This document shows, one piece after another, positions 34,590 to 42,674 of a stretch of 64,000 nucleotides of DNA. Origin of the DNA: Bacteroidales bacterium. GTDB taxonomy: Bacteria; Bacteroidota; Bacteroidia; Bacteroidales; UBA932. The stretch's first letter is position 1, and each line of letters begins with the position of its first letter. The stretch lies in the NCBI GenBank assembly GCA_017535125.1, contig JAFXUS010000037.1, positions 1 through 64,000 of the forward strand. The letters run 5' to 3'. Made by a program: the position numbers and the translations under genes. Under the pieces are notes generated by a model, which was given only the letters and a program-made list of their open reading frames with translations, made no database searches and was not told the origin of the DNA.

Positions 34590-34670
34590 GCTGAAGACGG
34601 AAGCTGTCCCCCGAAAGCATTTCCCGCAAGGGGCTTTTTTCTGCTTTCGGGGGACAGTTTCCGTTTCAGC
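34590..34670. terminator. Long 29-bp inverted repeat between the reductase gene and alaS
   Basis: The arms 34590-34619 and 34642-34670 pair over about 29 positions with three interruptions. The uninterrupted core is CTGTCCCCCGAAAGCA/TGCTTTCGGGGGACAG. The 22-base loop holds a second small hairpin CCC-GCAA-GGG followed by six T. It separates two same-strand units and probably ends the reductase transcript, but is much longer than a standard terminator and could be an element remnant. Confidence 0.6.
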
Positions 34671-34678
34671 GGACAGCG

Positions 34679-36010
34679 CTACAGCGTTTCCTGTTTGAGG
34701 GATTCTATGTACTTGTCGATGCGGCGCAGTTCGCGCGGGATGCGGATGTTCTGCGGACAGAGCGACTCGCAGCGGCCGCAGGCGATGCAGTGGTCGGCCT
34801 GGCGGACCGTCGGAATGGCCTCGTTGTAGGCCAGCAGGTATTTGCGGCGCATTTTGGCATAGCCTTCCTGCTCCTTGTTGGCCACATAGGTGCCGGCGGT
34901 GACGTTGTCGTTGTAGAACTTGAAGATGCCCGGGATGTTGATGCCATAGGGGCAGGGCATGCAGTACTGGCAGCCCGTGCAGCTGACCAGCGGATAGTCC
35001 GTCATCTCGTCGGCGACCCGCCAGAGCAGTTTCTTGCCGTCGTCGTCCAGCGGCCGGAAGTCCAGGAAGGTCTCCAGGTTGTCCTGCAGGTGCTCCATGT
35101 AGGTCATGCCGGACAGGGCGACCATCACGCGCGGGAAACTGCCCACGTAGCGGAAGGCCCAGGAGGCGATGGAACGCGCGGGTTCGATGGCCTTGAGCCG
35201 GTCGGTGAGCTGCGAAGGAATTTCCGCGAGCGCGCCGCCGCGCAGCGGCTCCATGATCACGACGGGAATCTCCCGCTTGTCCAATTCGGCGTACAGGTAC
35301 TCGGCCTGGGTGTTGCGCCCGCTGGGATGCCTCCAGTCCAGGTAGTTCATCTGAATCTGGACGAAGTCCCAATGGTATTTCTCATGCAGGGCCATCATGT
35401 CGTCGAAGCCCTTCTGGTGGCCGTGGAAGGAGAAGCCGAAGTGGCGGATGCGGCCCGCCTCCCGCTCCTTCACGAGAAAGTCCACGATGCCGCAGTTCTC
35501 GAAACGGTTCTTGAAATCGTCCAGGTCGCTGACGGCGTGCAGCAGGTAGTAGTCAATGTGGTCGGTCTTGAAGATCTCGAACGAGCGGCGGTACATCTTG
35601 ACGCAGTCCTCGTAGGGGGTCGGACCGAAGATGGACAGCTTGGTCGCAAGCAGCCACTCCTCGCGCGGATGACGGTTCAGCGCCTCGGACGTGGCCCGCT
35701 CGCTGTCGCCGCCCAGATAGACCGGGGAGGTGTCGAAATAATTGACGCCGTGTTCGAGGGCGAAGTCCACCAGGCGGTTGACCTCTTCCTGATCGATGCG
35801 GTTCCGGCCGTCCTCACCCTTCACCATCGGCCAGCGCATGCAGCCGTAGCCGAGAGTGCCGATGCCCGGATAGTTCTGGAGCATCGAGCCGTGGAGGTCT
35901 TTGTTGCCGGTATCGGCAGCCGTGTTCTTGACGGCGCCGGGAGCGCAGGCGGCCACGCCGAGCGCAGCGGCGCCCAGGCCTGCGGATTTGACGAATTCTC
36001 TTCTGTCCAT
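34679..36010 (-). CDS. Aldo/keto reductase with C-terminal 2x[4Fe-4S] ferredoxin domain, Tat lipoprotein
   Basis: A 443-residue exported oxidoreductase. The N-terminus MDRREFVKSAGLGAAALGVAAC has a twin-arginine motif and a lipobox Cys, indicating folded export and lipid anchoring. The AKR barrel follows (GIGTLGYGCMRWP; catalytic-tetrad region NYFDTSPVYLGG; LATKLSIFG; YYLLHAVSD), then two iron-sulfur motifs (CTGCQYCMPCPYG; CIACGRCESLCPQ). The next gene upstream in the operon, four bases away, is a membrane polyferredoxin, suggesting electrons pass between them. The substrate is unknown. A longer frame exists upstream but its composition is that of a shadow. Confidence 0.88.
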   Translation of the reverse strand: MDRREFVKSAGLGAAALGVAACAPGAVKNTAADTGNKDLHGSMLQNYPGIGTLGYGCMRWPMVKGEDGRNRIDQEEVNRLVDFALEHGVNYFDTSPVYLGGDSERATSEALNRHPREEWLLATKLSIFGPTPYEDCVKMYRRSFEIFKTDHIDYYLLHAVSDLDDFKNRFENCGIVDFLVKEREAGRIRHFGFSFHGHQKGFDDMMALHEKYHWDFVQIQMNYLDWRHPSGRNTQAEYLYAELDKREIPVVIMEPLRGGALAEIPSQLTDRLKAIEPARSIASWAFRYVGSFPRVMVALSGMTYMEHLQDNLETFLDFRPLDDDGKKLLWRVADEMTDYPLVSCTGCQYCMPCPYGINIPGIFKFYNDNVTAGTYVANKEQEGYAKMRRKYLLAYNEAIPTVRQADHCIACGRCESLCPQNIRIPRELRRIDKYIESLKQETL

Positions 36011-36014
36011 AGGG

Positions 36015-37526
36015 CTATGCGTTGGTGTGGTGAACGGAATTGCCGCGCACGGTGATGGCGCTGAGCGGCCGCGACGGGCACAGATTCTCACAGGCGCCGC
36101 AGCCGATGCACTGGGACTCGGCGACCGTCGGGATCTTGTAGGGCGAGCCCTCGAAATCGACCATCCGGATAGCTCCGGACGGGCAATGATAGGCGCAGTT
36201 GCCGCAACGGTCCTTGCCACCCGCCGCGAGGCAGAGCTCGAGGTTCACGTGGGCCAGACCGATCTGGATGGTCTGCTTCTGGCCCGGCTGCAGGGGTTTG
36301 ATGGCGCCCGCCGGGCAGACGTCGCTGCAGGCGTGGCACTCCGGACGGCAATAGCCGTTCTCATAACCCATCTCCGGCTGGAGGAAATGACTGAAATCCG
36401 AAGACGGACGCAGCACCTGGTTGGGACAGGCGCTCACACAGAGCTGGCAGGCAGTGCAATGGTCGTAGAAGGATTTGACGCTTCCGGCGCCGGGCGGAAC
36501 GAGGCGCGTGCCGCGCTCGGGGGCCTGCTTGGGAAGCACTTCGGCGAGACCGCCCTGTCCGTGCTGGGCCTTGGCGGCCAGCGCGGTGCCTACGAACGCG
36601 GTCGTGGCCAAGAACGCCCGCCGGCCGGTGTCCGTCCCTCCGTCATTCCCAGCACCTTTCCCGTCATTCGCCGGCTTGACCGGTGAATCTCCTTTCTTGA
36701 ACCCCACGAAGCGGTACTTCAGCGCCCCCTCCTTGCAGCGCTCCATGCAGTCGAAGCAGGCCACGCAGCGGGAGTAGTCGATCTGATGGTTCACGGTGTC
36801 GATGCAGGAGGCCTTGCAGCCCCGGCCGCAGCGGCCGCAGTCGATGCACTTGGATGTGTCGATGGTCGGGCGGAAGAGCGCGAAGCGGCTCACCAGGCTC
36901 AGGGTCGTGCCGACCGGACAGATGGTATTGCAGTATTCGCGTCCCCAGAACCAGGCGCAGCAGGCGATGAACACCAGCGTCACCAGGCCCGTGATCAGCA
37001 GCGGAACGGCGACGGAGCCCGAGACGATGCCGACGATGCTGCGCACCATGCGCCCGTAGGCGCTGTACGGTGCGATCAGGGCGATCAGCATCTGGCCGCT
37101 CACGAAGAGGGAGACCAGCGACAGGACCAGGAATCCGTAGCGCGCCCACTTGTGCTCCGGGACGTACACGTATTCAAAATGTTTGATGAGGTTCTTCGCG
37201 TCCGGGCCGGGTTTCTCCCCGCGCTCCTTCATGCGCTGCAGTTTGCGGACGCCGCGGTTGCGCTGCCACTTACCGATGGTGCGGCGCAGCCAGATTACGA
37301 CGTCCTGGAAGACGCCCATCGGGCAGATGGTCGAGCAATAGACGCGCCCGAACAGGAAGCAGGCCAGCAGGATGATGGCGACCACGACGAAGTTCAGCGC
37401 GAGCGCCGAAGGCAGGAACTGGAGCTTGGCCATCCAGCCCCACCAGTTGTGGCCGATGCCCACGAAGAGCAGCGTGATCCCGGTGAAGAAGACCGCCGCC
37501 AGGGCAATACGGATTTTTCTTAACAT
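36015..37526 (-). CDS. Membrane polyferredoxin, NapH-NapG-like fusion
   Basis: A 503-residue membrane protein with about five N-terminal helices and two GREYCNTICPVG-type motifs of the NapH family (CSTICPMG; CNTICPVG), then two cytoplasmic-type ferredoxin motifs (CIDCGRCGRGC; CVACFDCMERC). After a linker carrying a palindrome-encoded insert comes an internal twin-arginine-like segment with hydrophobic stretch (GRRAFLATTAFVGTALA, about residue 300), followed by four more clusters (CTACQLCVSACP, CHACSDVCP, CGNCAYHCP, CIGCGACENLCP) resembling NapG. It probably carries electrons across the membrane to the following aldo/keto reductase. Confidence 0.85.
   Translation of the reverse strand: MLRKIRIALAAVFFTGITLLFVGIGHNWWGWMAKLQFLPSALALNFVVVAIILLACFLFGRVYCSTICPMGVFQDVVIWLRRTIGKWQRNRGVRKLQRMKERGEKPGPDAKNLIKHFEYVYVPEHKWARYGFLVLSLVSLFVSGQMLIALIAPYSAYGRMVRSIVGIVSGSVAVPLLITGLVTLVFIACCAWFWGREYCNTICPVGTTLSLVSRFALFRPTIDTSKCIDCGRCGRGCKASCIDTVNHQIDYSRCVACFDCMERCKEGALKYRFVGFKKGDSPVKPANDGKGAGNDGGTDTGRRAFLATTAFVGTALAAKAQHGQGGLAEVLPKQAPERGTRLVPPGAGSVKSFYDHCTACQLCVSACPNQVLRPSSDFSHFLQPEMGYENGYCRPECHACSDVCPAGAIKPLQPGQKQTIQIGLAHVNLELCLAAGGKDRCGNCAYHCPSGAIRMVDFEGSPYKIPTVAESQCIGCGACENLCPSRPLSAITVRGNSVHHTNA
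36650..36690. repeat. Short dispersed palindrome inside the polyferredoxin gene
   Basis: ATTCGCCGG-CTTGA-CCGGTGAAT (36666-36688; one mismatch) preceded by GTC, with a second GTCATTC half-site about 24 bases away at 36641-36647. In the protein it encodes GDSPVKPANDGKG in the linker between the two ferredoxin halves. Confidence 0.6.
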
Positions 37527-37552
37527 ACTGTGGATAAAAACGGTGTGTCCTA

Positions 37553-37560
37553 CAAAGATA
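37553..37560 (-). promoter_or_regulatory. -7 promoter box TATCTTTG for the polyferredoxin/reductase unit
   Basis: Exact TAnnTTTG match on the minus strand, 26 bases before the start codon. Confidence 0.65.
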
Positions 37561-37571
37561 GCCGTTTTTTC

Positions 37572-37612
37572 AAAAAACCCTCGGCTACTGTGGAGGAATT
37601 TACCCACAGTAG
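37572..37612 (-). terminator. Intrinsic terminator after trmB
   Basis: On the minus strand CTACTGTGG and CCACAGTAG form a 9-bp stem around a ten-base loop, followed by CCGAGGG and six T. It ends the long trxA-to-trmB operon. Confidence 0.65.
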
Positions 37613-37622
37613 TGGCAAAAAG

Positions 37623-38585
37623 TCAGGCTTCTGTGGAATGGAGTTTCTGGCGGCGGGTCTCGGCGGAGTCGTGGCCGAAGAGGAGGCGCGGGCCTTCGGC
37701 GGCCCGCCAGGCCTTGCTGTCGAACTGTTCCGGATCCCGCGGGCTCACATACGGTCCCTCATGGTCGATCACGAACGACAGATACGTAATCGGATACCCC
37801 TGTTCCAGGAACAGCTGCTCGTAAAACGTCTTCACTTCCCGGACAACTGGCTGGATGGCCGACAATGTTGAAGCCGGAGCGGCAGTCCCCCCAGAAAACC
37901 TTGCCACCCTCGGCACAGTAAGAGGGAGGGGCCCATCGTCAGATGGGAGGGGTCCGGCGCAGCCGGACGTTTTCAGGGGGGAGCTGCCGGCCGGCTCATT
38001 GTCGGCCGTGCCGTAGAGGTTTGTTGTACAGGCGAGGATGCGGAGGCCGTTGGCCTCGCAGACGGCGCGGGTGTATTCGTGCAAGAAACGGGAGTCGGTC
38101 TTGAGGTGGACGATGCCGCCCGGCTTCATGAAGCTGCGGTAGCGCTCCAGGAAGAGCGGCGAGCTGAGGCGCGAGTTTTCGCTGCGGTACTGCGGATCGG
38201 AAAAGGTCAGCCAGATCTCGGACACCTCGCCGGGCGCAAAAAACGCCGTGATGAATTCGACGCGCGTCCGCAGGAACGCCACATTCGGCATCGCATGCTC
38301 CGTCGCGTACTTCGCCCCCTTCCACAGCCGCGCGCCCTTGATGTCCACGCCGATATAATTCCGCTCCGGATCCCGCTCCGCCAGCGCCACCGTATACTCC
38401 CCCTTTCCGCATCCCAGTTCCAGAACGACGGGATTATCATTCTCAAATCTTTCTTTCCAGTTGCCTTTGACGGCATGGTCGCGGAGGTGGAAGTAGCCGT
38501 CGGCGAGGAGCTCCTGAGCGGAAGGCTGCAGGAGACAGGAGAACGTCTCGTTCTCCGCGAATTTGCGTAACTTATCGTGTCCCAT
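37623..38585 (-). CDS. trmB: tRNA (guanine-N7-)-methyltransferase with an in-frame repeat insert
   Basis: Methylates G46 of tRNAs using S-adenosylmethionine. Motif I (VVLELGCGKGEYTVAL, about residue 55), the YIGVDIKGAR strand, WLTFSDPQ and the late LKTDSRFLHEY segment are all present. Length is 320 residues instead of about 220-250, because roughly 45 residues (after TTNLYGTADNEP) are encoded by a four-armed inverted repeat and its flanks; the conserved C-terminal strand (FLEQGYPITYLSFVI) resumes afterwards. The start overlaps the gldH stop by 14 bases. Confidence 0.9.
   Translation of the reverse strand: MGHDKLRKFAENETFSCLLQPSAQELLADGYFHLRDHAVKGNWKERFENDNPVVLELGCGKGEYTVALAERDPERNYIGVDIKGARLWKGAKYATEHAMPNVAFLRTRVEFITAFFAPGEVSEIWLTFSDPQYRSENSRLSSPLFLERYRSFMKPGGIVHLKTDSRFLHEYTRAVCEANGLRILACTTNLYGTADNEPAGSSPLKTSGCAGPLPSDDGPLPLTVPRVARFSGGTAAPASTLSAIQPVVREVKTFYEQLFLEQGYPITYLSFVIDHEGPYVSPRDPEQFDSKAWRAAEGPRLLFGHDSAETRRQKLHSTEA
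37880..37989. repeat. Four-armed inverted-repeat element, copy 1 (inside trmB)
   Basis: Terminal arms CGGCAGTCCCCCCAGAAAAC and GTTTTCAGGGGGGAGCTGCCG pair with one bulge and one mismatch. They enclose three hairpins: CCCTC/GAGGG, CCCATC-GTCA-GATGGG and GTCCGGC-GCA-GCCGGAC. The whole is about 110 bases and is read in frame through trmB (antisense to the orientation given). A second copy lies near 61.8 kb. Confidence 0.85.
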
Positions 38586-39000
38586 CCTGCTTGCTGCAAA
38601 TGACCCCGAGTCCCAGGAAATCCTCATCCACTCCGACCGGCCGCACGCTCAACTGCCAGTCGCCCGCCTGTGCGGGAACCATTCCGCTGCGGTACAGCTC
38701 CTTCGTGCCGCGCGGCTCCACGGCGCGCATGTAGACCGTCTCCGCGAAGCCGTCACCCGACGGCGCCAGCCACTGGACATTGAGCTGCAGGCTCTCCAGC
38801 TTCCGGTACTCGGTGCGGCTGTAAAACCAGAAATCGTACGCCGCCGTCGTGTCCGTCAGCGGCAGGGTATAGATATAGACGCCGTCGCGCGCCTCGTCAC
38901 GCCGGACGAACTGCTCCAGCGTGTCAGGCTCCGCGCATGCCGACAGCGCCAGTCCGCAGACCAGCACCGCCAGGACGGCACCCGCGCAACGGCGCGTCAT
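38572..39000 (-). CDS. gldH: GldH-family lipoprotein
   Basis: A 142-residue lipoprotein with lipobox LSAC (Cys at about residue 22). It resembles GldH, a lipoprotein needed for gliding in Flavobacterium but kept in many non-gliding Bacteroidota, where its role is unknown. The family pattern includes a FVRRDEARDGVYIYTLPLTD strand near the N-terminus and FLGLGVICSKQDG at the end. The neighbourhood (directly after ricT) is the usual one. Family assignment rests on motif memory plus context. Confidence 0.75.
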   Translation of the reverse strand: MTRRCAGAVLAVLVCGLALSACAEPDTLEQFVRRDEARDGVYIYTLPLTDTTAAYDFWFYSRTEYRKLESLQLNVQWLAPSGDGFAETVYMRAVEPRGTKELYRSGMVPAQAGDWQLSVRPVGVDEDFLGLGVICSKQDGTR

Positions 39001-39002
39001 GA

Positions 39003-40193
39003 TTACTCGGAAGATTTCGGCGGCTTCTGGCCGCCCTCCTGACGTCCCTTGTTCCGGCCGCCCCGGCCGCGGTTCTTCCCGCCGCGGGAACGCTTGCGCT
39101 TCGGCGCGTCGAAACGGCTGATGCTGTCGTCGCCGACCGCCGTCACGAACTCCGGCACGTACGGTTCCGGTTCGGAGCGGAGCGACTCCGGCTTCTCGCC
39201 GTTGCGGTTCATCTCAATGATGTCCCACACCTCGGCGGCGTCCAGCGGATACAGATCCGCATCGGAAGACTTGTCGTAAGAGAAATACATCACCTCGCGC
39301 AGGATGTCCGTCTTGCGCAGCCAGGCCAGGCCGTCCTCGAACTCCAGCGGTCCGTTGACCTTCGGAATGCGGGACTGCGCGTCCAGATAGGTGGCCACCT
39401 CATAATTGAGGCAGCACTTCAGCTTGCCGCACTGGCCCGCCAGCTTCTGCGGATTCAGCGACAGGTCCTGGCAGCGCGCGGCCGCCGTGGAAATGCTCTG
39501 GAACGAGGAAATATAATTGGCGCAGCACAGCTCGCGGCCGCAGATGCCCAGGCCTCCGATGAGGCCGGCCTCCTGCCGCGCACCGATCTGCTTCATTTCG
39601 ATGCGGATGCGGAACTCCTCCGCGAACACCTTGATCAGCTGGCGGAAGTCGACCCGCCCGTCGGCGATGTAATAGAAGATGGCCTTCGAGCCGTCTCCCT
39701 GGAACTCCACGTCGCCAATCTTCATCTCCAGGCCCATCTCGGCGGCAATGCGCCGGGCCTTGATCATCGTGTCCTGCTCACGCGCGATGGCCTCCTGCCA
39801 CTTCTCGATGTCGCTCTGGCGCGCCTTGCGGTAGATCCGGCGGAACTGCGCCGTCTCCGGGTCGATCCCCCGGGCGCGCATCTGGCGGCCGACGATCGGC
39901 CCCTCGAGCGTCACGATGCCGAGGTCCTGTCCCGTCGCGGCCTCCACGACCAGCAGATCGCCCAGACGGACGTTCTGCTGGGAATCATTGACGTAGAAGC
40001 CCTTGCGGGTGTTCTTGAAGCGCACCTCGAACAGGCCCCGCCAGGTGCCGTCGGATGCGTCCTTCAGCCAGTTGTAGTCCCCAAGCTTGCAGCAGCCGGC
40101 GCGATAGGTGCAGCGGGTCTCGCCCGTCTCCGCCTCGTGCGTCACCACGCAACCCCGGAAACAATCGTATTGAATGGATTCGTTTGTCGTCAT
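39003..40193 (-). CDS. ricT: PSP1 domain protein RicT/YaaT
   Basis: A 396-residue cytoplasmic protein. The PSP1 domain carries the cysteine clusters that bind an iron-sulfur centre in RicT-type proteins (GGLGICGRELCCANYI; GQCGKLKCCLNYE, about residues 215-275), and the N-terminus has CTYRAGCCKLGDYNWL. Homologues act with RicA/RicF in RNA maturation in Bacillus. The C-terminus is a basic, Arg/Gly/Lys-rich tail (KRKRSRGGKNRGRGGRNKG) that may bind RNA. The ATG overlaps the holB stop (ATGA). Confidence 0.9.
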   Translation of the reverse strand: MTTNESIQYDCFRGCVVTHEAETGETRCTYRAGCCKLGDYNWLKDASDGTWRGLFEVRFKNTRKGFYVNDSQQNVRLGDLLVVEAATGQDLGIVTLEGPIVGRQMRARGIDPETAQFRRIYRKARQSDIEKWQEAIAREQDTMIKARRIAAEMGLEMKIGDVEFQGDGSKAIFYYIADGRVDFRQLIKVFAEEFRIRIEMKQIGARQEAGLIGGLGICGRELCCANYISSFQSISTAAARCQDLSLNPQKLAGQCGKLKCCLNYEVATYLDAQSRIPKVNGPLEFEDGLAWLRKTDILREVMYFSYDKSSDADLYPLDAAEVWDIIEMNRNGEKPESLRSEPEPYVPEFVTAVGDDSISRFDAPKRKRSRGGKNRGRGGRNKGRQEGGQKPPKSSE

Positions 40194-41173
40194 ATCTGTA
40201 AATACAAGCGGTCGGCCATGTCCGTGAAGAGGATCTTCATGTTGACGTTCCGGCCGATCAGTGTCTGTGTCCGGTTCATGACCTCCAGCGCCTGGCGCGG
40301 GAAAGTCTTGCGGCATTTCGCGGCCCAGTCGCGGGCCTGCGGGGAAATCTCCCCGGCACCTTCCACCCCCTGCTGCACCAGGAAAACCTGGCGGAAGCGG
40401 TCTGCCGCGAAGGTGCAGAAAGCTTTTGCCTGTTCGCGCGACGGCAGGGAAGCGATGCGCTCCGACACCTCCAGGGCGTCCGGCAGGTTCCTTCCGAGCA
40501 GCGCGCTCATCAGCTCGTCCAACAGGTCCGCATCCGCGAAAACGGGCCCCGCCGCCTCTCCGGCGGGACGGACACGGATGCGCTGGCAACGGGACGAGAT
40601 CGTCGTCAGCACGCGCTCCATCTGGTGCGCGATCAGGAGAAACTGCGTCTGTGCTGGCGGCTCTTCGATCATCTTGAGCAGACGGTTCGCCGCCTCGGCG
40701 TTCATCCGCTCCGGCAGGTAGATGACCACCGCCCGCCAGCCCCCTTCCAGGGCGCTCAGCGACAGCTTCTCCAGCAGGCGGCGCGACTCGGCCACGGCGA
40801 TCACCGAGTTCTTGCCCTCAATGCCCAGCGCCTCGGCGAGCTCCGCTTCGCGGAAATCGGGCCGTTCGGTCACCAGCTTGCGCATCGGCTCCATATATTG
40901 CTCGGAGAGCACGCCGGCCGCCGTCGGGAAGACGAAATGCACGTCCGGATGGATCAGCTTCGCGATTTTTCCGCAGGACGGGCAGCTGCCGCAGGAATCC
41001 CCGTCGTGCCGCTCGCGGCAGAACAGGTACTGCAGGAAGGCGAGCGCAAGCGGGAAGGCCCCGCCGCCGTCGTCCTCATGGAAGAGAATCGCATGCGGGA
41101 TGCGGCCGGAATCCACCATGCCGACCAGCGCCTGCTTCACGTCTTCATTGCCCTGCACCTGCGCGAACGTCAT
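40190..41173 (-). CDS. holB: DNA polymerase III subunit delta'
   Basis: A clamp-loader subunit of 327 residues: an AAA+ fold with a degenerate P-loop (DDGGGAFPLA near residue 35), as expected for the non-ATPase delta' subunit, a four-Cys zinc module (CRERHDGDSCGSCPSC), and the LLKMIEEPPAQTQFLLIAHQ and TTISSRCQRIRVRP sensor segments. It overlaps both neighbours by ATGA. Confidence 0.92.
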   Translation of the reverse strand: MTFAQVQGNEDVKQALVGMVDSGRIPHAILFHEDDGGGAFPLALAFLQYLFCRERHDGDSCGSCPSCGKIAKLIHPDVHFVFPTAAGVLSEQYMEPMRKLVTERPDFREAELAEALGIEGKNSVIAVAESRRLLEKLSLSALEGGWRAVVIYLPERMNAEAANRLLKMIEEPPAQTQFLLIAHQMERVLTTISSRCQRIRVRPAGEAAGPVFADADLLDELMSALLGRNLPDALEVSERIASLPSREQAKAFCTFAADRFRQVFLVQQGVEGAGEISPQARDWAAKCRKTFPRQALEVMNRTQTLIGRNVNMKILFTDMADRLYLQI

Positions 41174-42141
41174 ACTTCCCGTCCCAGATTAAACTGTGCA
41201 ATATGGATGAGCATCTGCTTCGCCGATCCGTCCGGGAACACGTCCAGCGCCTCCGCGGCGCGGGTGACCCATTCTTCGAGCCGCCGGTTGGCAAAAGCGA
41301 TACCGTCGCGCTCGGCAACGAACGCACGGATTGCGTCACAATATTCCGGATGGGCGGGAATATCCCGCACCATCGCACGGATCTCCTCCTCACGCGGGGA
41401 ACCCTCCAGGGCGCCCAGCAGGGGGAGCGTAATTTTCTGTTCCTTGAGGTCCACGCCGACCGGCTTGCCCAGGGCGTCCGTACCGGCATAGTCCAGGATG
41501 TCATCCTTGATCTGGAAGGCAATCCCGAACGCCGAGCCGAAAGCACGGGCGGCCGCACGCTGTTCGGGCGTAGCCGCCACGGAAACGGCCGCCGTCTCCG
41601 CCGCCACGCTGAAGAGCGAAGCGGTCTTGCAGTAGATGATCCTGAGGTAATCCTCCTCCGAAGTGTCGGCGCTGCTCGCCTTCTCCAACTGGAGCATTTC
41701 TCCCTCGGCGAGATCGGTCAACGTTCGCGCGAAAAGCGGAATCACGTCGTCATGGTGTTCCGAAGCGGAAATGACGGACACCGCGCGGGCCAGCCAGTAG
41801 TCCCCTACCAGCACCGCCGCGCCGGGTCCGAGCAGCGAACTCAACGTGGGGCGGCCGCGCCGTTCGGCGCTTTCGTCCGCCACGTCGTCATGCATCAGGG
41901 TCGCGTTGTGCAGCATCTCCGCGGCCGCGGCGAAACGGCAGCTGTCGTCCGTGACCGGACCGATCATCCGGGCGATAAGCATGGCTATCGCCGGGCGCAG
42001 CATTTTACCCGAATTGGAGAGGATGCGGCTGTTCGTCTCCTCGAGCAACCGCACGTCGGAGTGCAGGTTGCGATGGATCAGGTCCAGCACGCGGTCCCAA
42101 TCCTTCCCGATGAAGTCGAATATCTCCTCCCTCTTGGTCAT
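41170..42141 (-). CDS. Polyprenyl diphosphate synthase
   Basis: A trans-prenyltransferase (323 residues) that makes the long isoprenoid side chain of menaquinone or a related product. The first Asp-rich motif is LMHDDVADESAERRG (about residues 80-94) and the second FQIKDDILDYAG (about 210-221). Chain length cannot be read with confidence. It overlaps holB by four bases and the LOG gene by four bases. Confidence 0.93.
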   Translation of the reverse strand: MTKREEIFDFIGKDWDRVLDLIHRNLHSDVRLLEETNSRILSNSGKMLRPAIAMLIARMIGPVTDDSCRFAAAAEMLHNATLMHDDVADESAERRGRPTLSSLLGPGAAVLVGDYWLARAVSVISASEHHDDVIPLFARTLTDLAEGEMLQLEKASSADTSEEDYLRIIYCKTASLFSVAAETAAVSVAATPEQRAAARAFGSAFGIAFQIKDDILDYAGTDALGKPVGVDLKEQKITLPLLGALEGSPREEEIRAMVRDIPAHPEYCDAIRAFVAERDGIAFANRRLEEWVTRAAEALDVFPDGSAKQMLIHIAQFNLGREV

Positions 42142-42668
42142 AACAGTTTTTCCAATTCAGCGACCGTCTCCGGGAAATGGACCATAGCGCGGGATGCCGC
42201 GTCCATCATCCCCCGCTCCACATAGCGGTCGAGCTGCAGCTTGAACGGATCGTAGAATCCGTCCATGTTGAAAATAATCACCCGGCCGGAATAACGGCCG
42301 AGCTTCGCCAGGCAATAGGTCTCGGCGACCTCATCCAGAGTCCCGATTCCGCCCGGCAGGGCGATGGCGAGGGAGGTTCCCTCCCGCATCGCATCCTTGC
42401 GCTCCGACATCCGGTCCGTCCAGATGCACTCCGTCAGGTGGGGATGCTCGAAGCCTTTCATGAACCGGGGGAGCACGCCGATCACGCGCACGCCGTGCGA
42501 GAGGGCCTCGTCACAGACATGGCCCATCGTGCCGCGCCACGATCCCCCCGACACGATATCATATCCAGCCAAACAAGCTGCGCGGACGATTTGCCGCGCA
42601 GCTTGATTGAAAGCCGGATCGATGTCGGAACTGGAAGAGCAATAGATAACTGCCCGTTTGTCCGACAT
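42138..42668 (-). CDS. LOG family protein (TIGR00730), probable nucleoside 5'-monophosphate phosphoribohydrolase
   Basis: A Rossmann-fold protein of 176 residues. The SGGSWRGTMGHVCDEAL segment and the catalytic ALPGGIGTLDE motif (PGGxGTxxE) define the LOG/lysine-decarboxylase-like family, which removes the base from nucleoside monophosphates. The physiological role in gut-type bacteria is unclear. Confidence 0.9.
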   Translation of the reverse strand: MSDKRAVIYCSSSSDIDPAFNQAARQIVRAACLAGYDIVSGGSWRGTMGHVCDEALSHGVRVIGVLPRFMKGFEHPHLTECIWTDRMSERKDAMREGTSLAIALPGGIGTLDEVAETYCLAKLGRYSGRVIIFNMDGFYDPFKLQLDRYVERGMMDAASRAMVHFPETVAELEKLL

Positions 42669-42674
42669 GGCTGA

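Noticed and set aside
29857..34698. A 1613-codon open frame on the plus strand opposite alaS and lptG-fmt
   Set aside because: It is the antisense shadow of two well-conserved genes. High third-position GC removes stops from that frame, and the translation is rich in Leu, Val, Asp, His and Arg runs without any domain.
36011..36220. N-terminal extension of the aldo/keto reductase
   Set aside because: The extra 70 residues are Arg/Ser/Pro-rich shadow of the polyferredoxin gene; the internal ATG gives a Tat lipoprotein signal.
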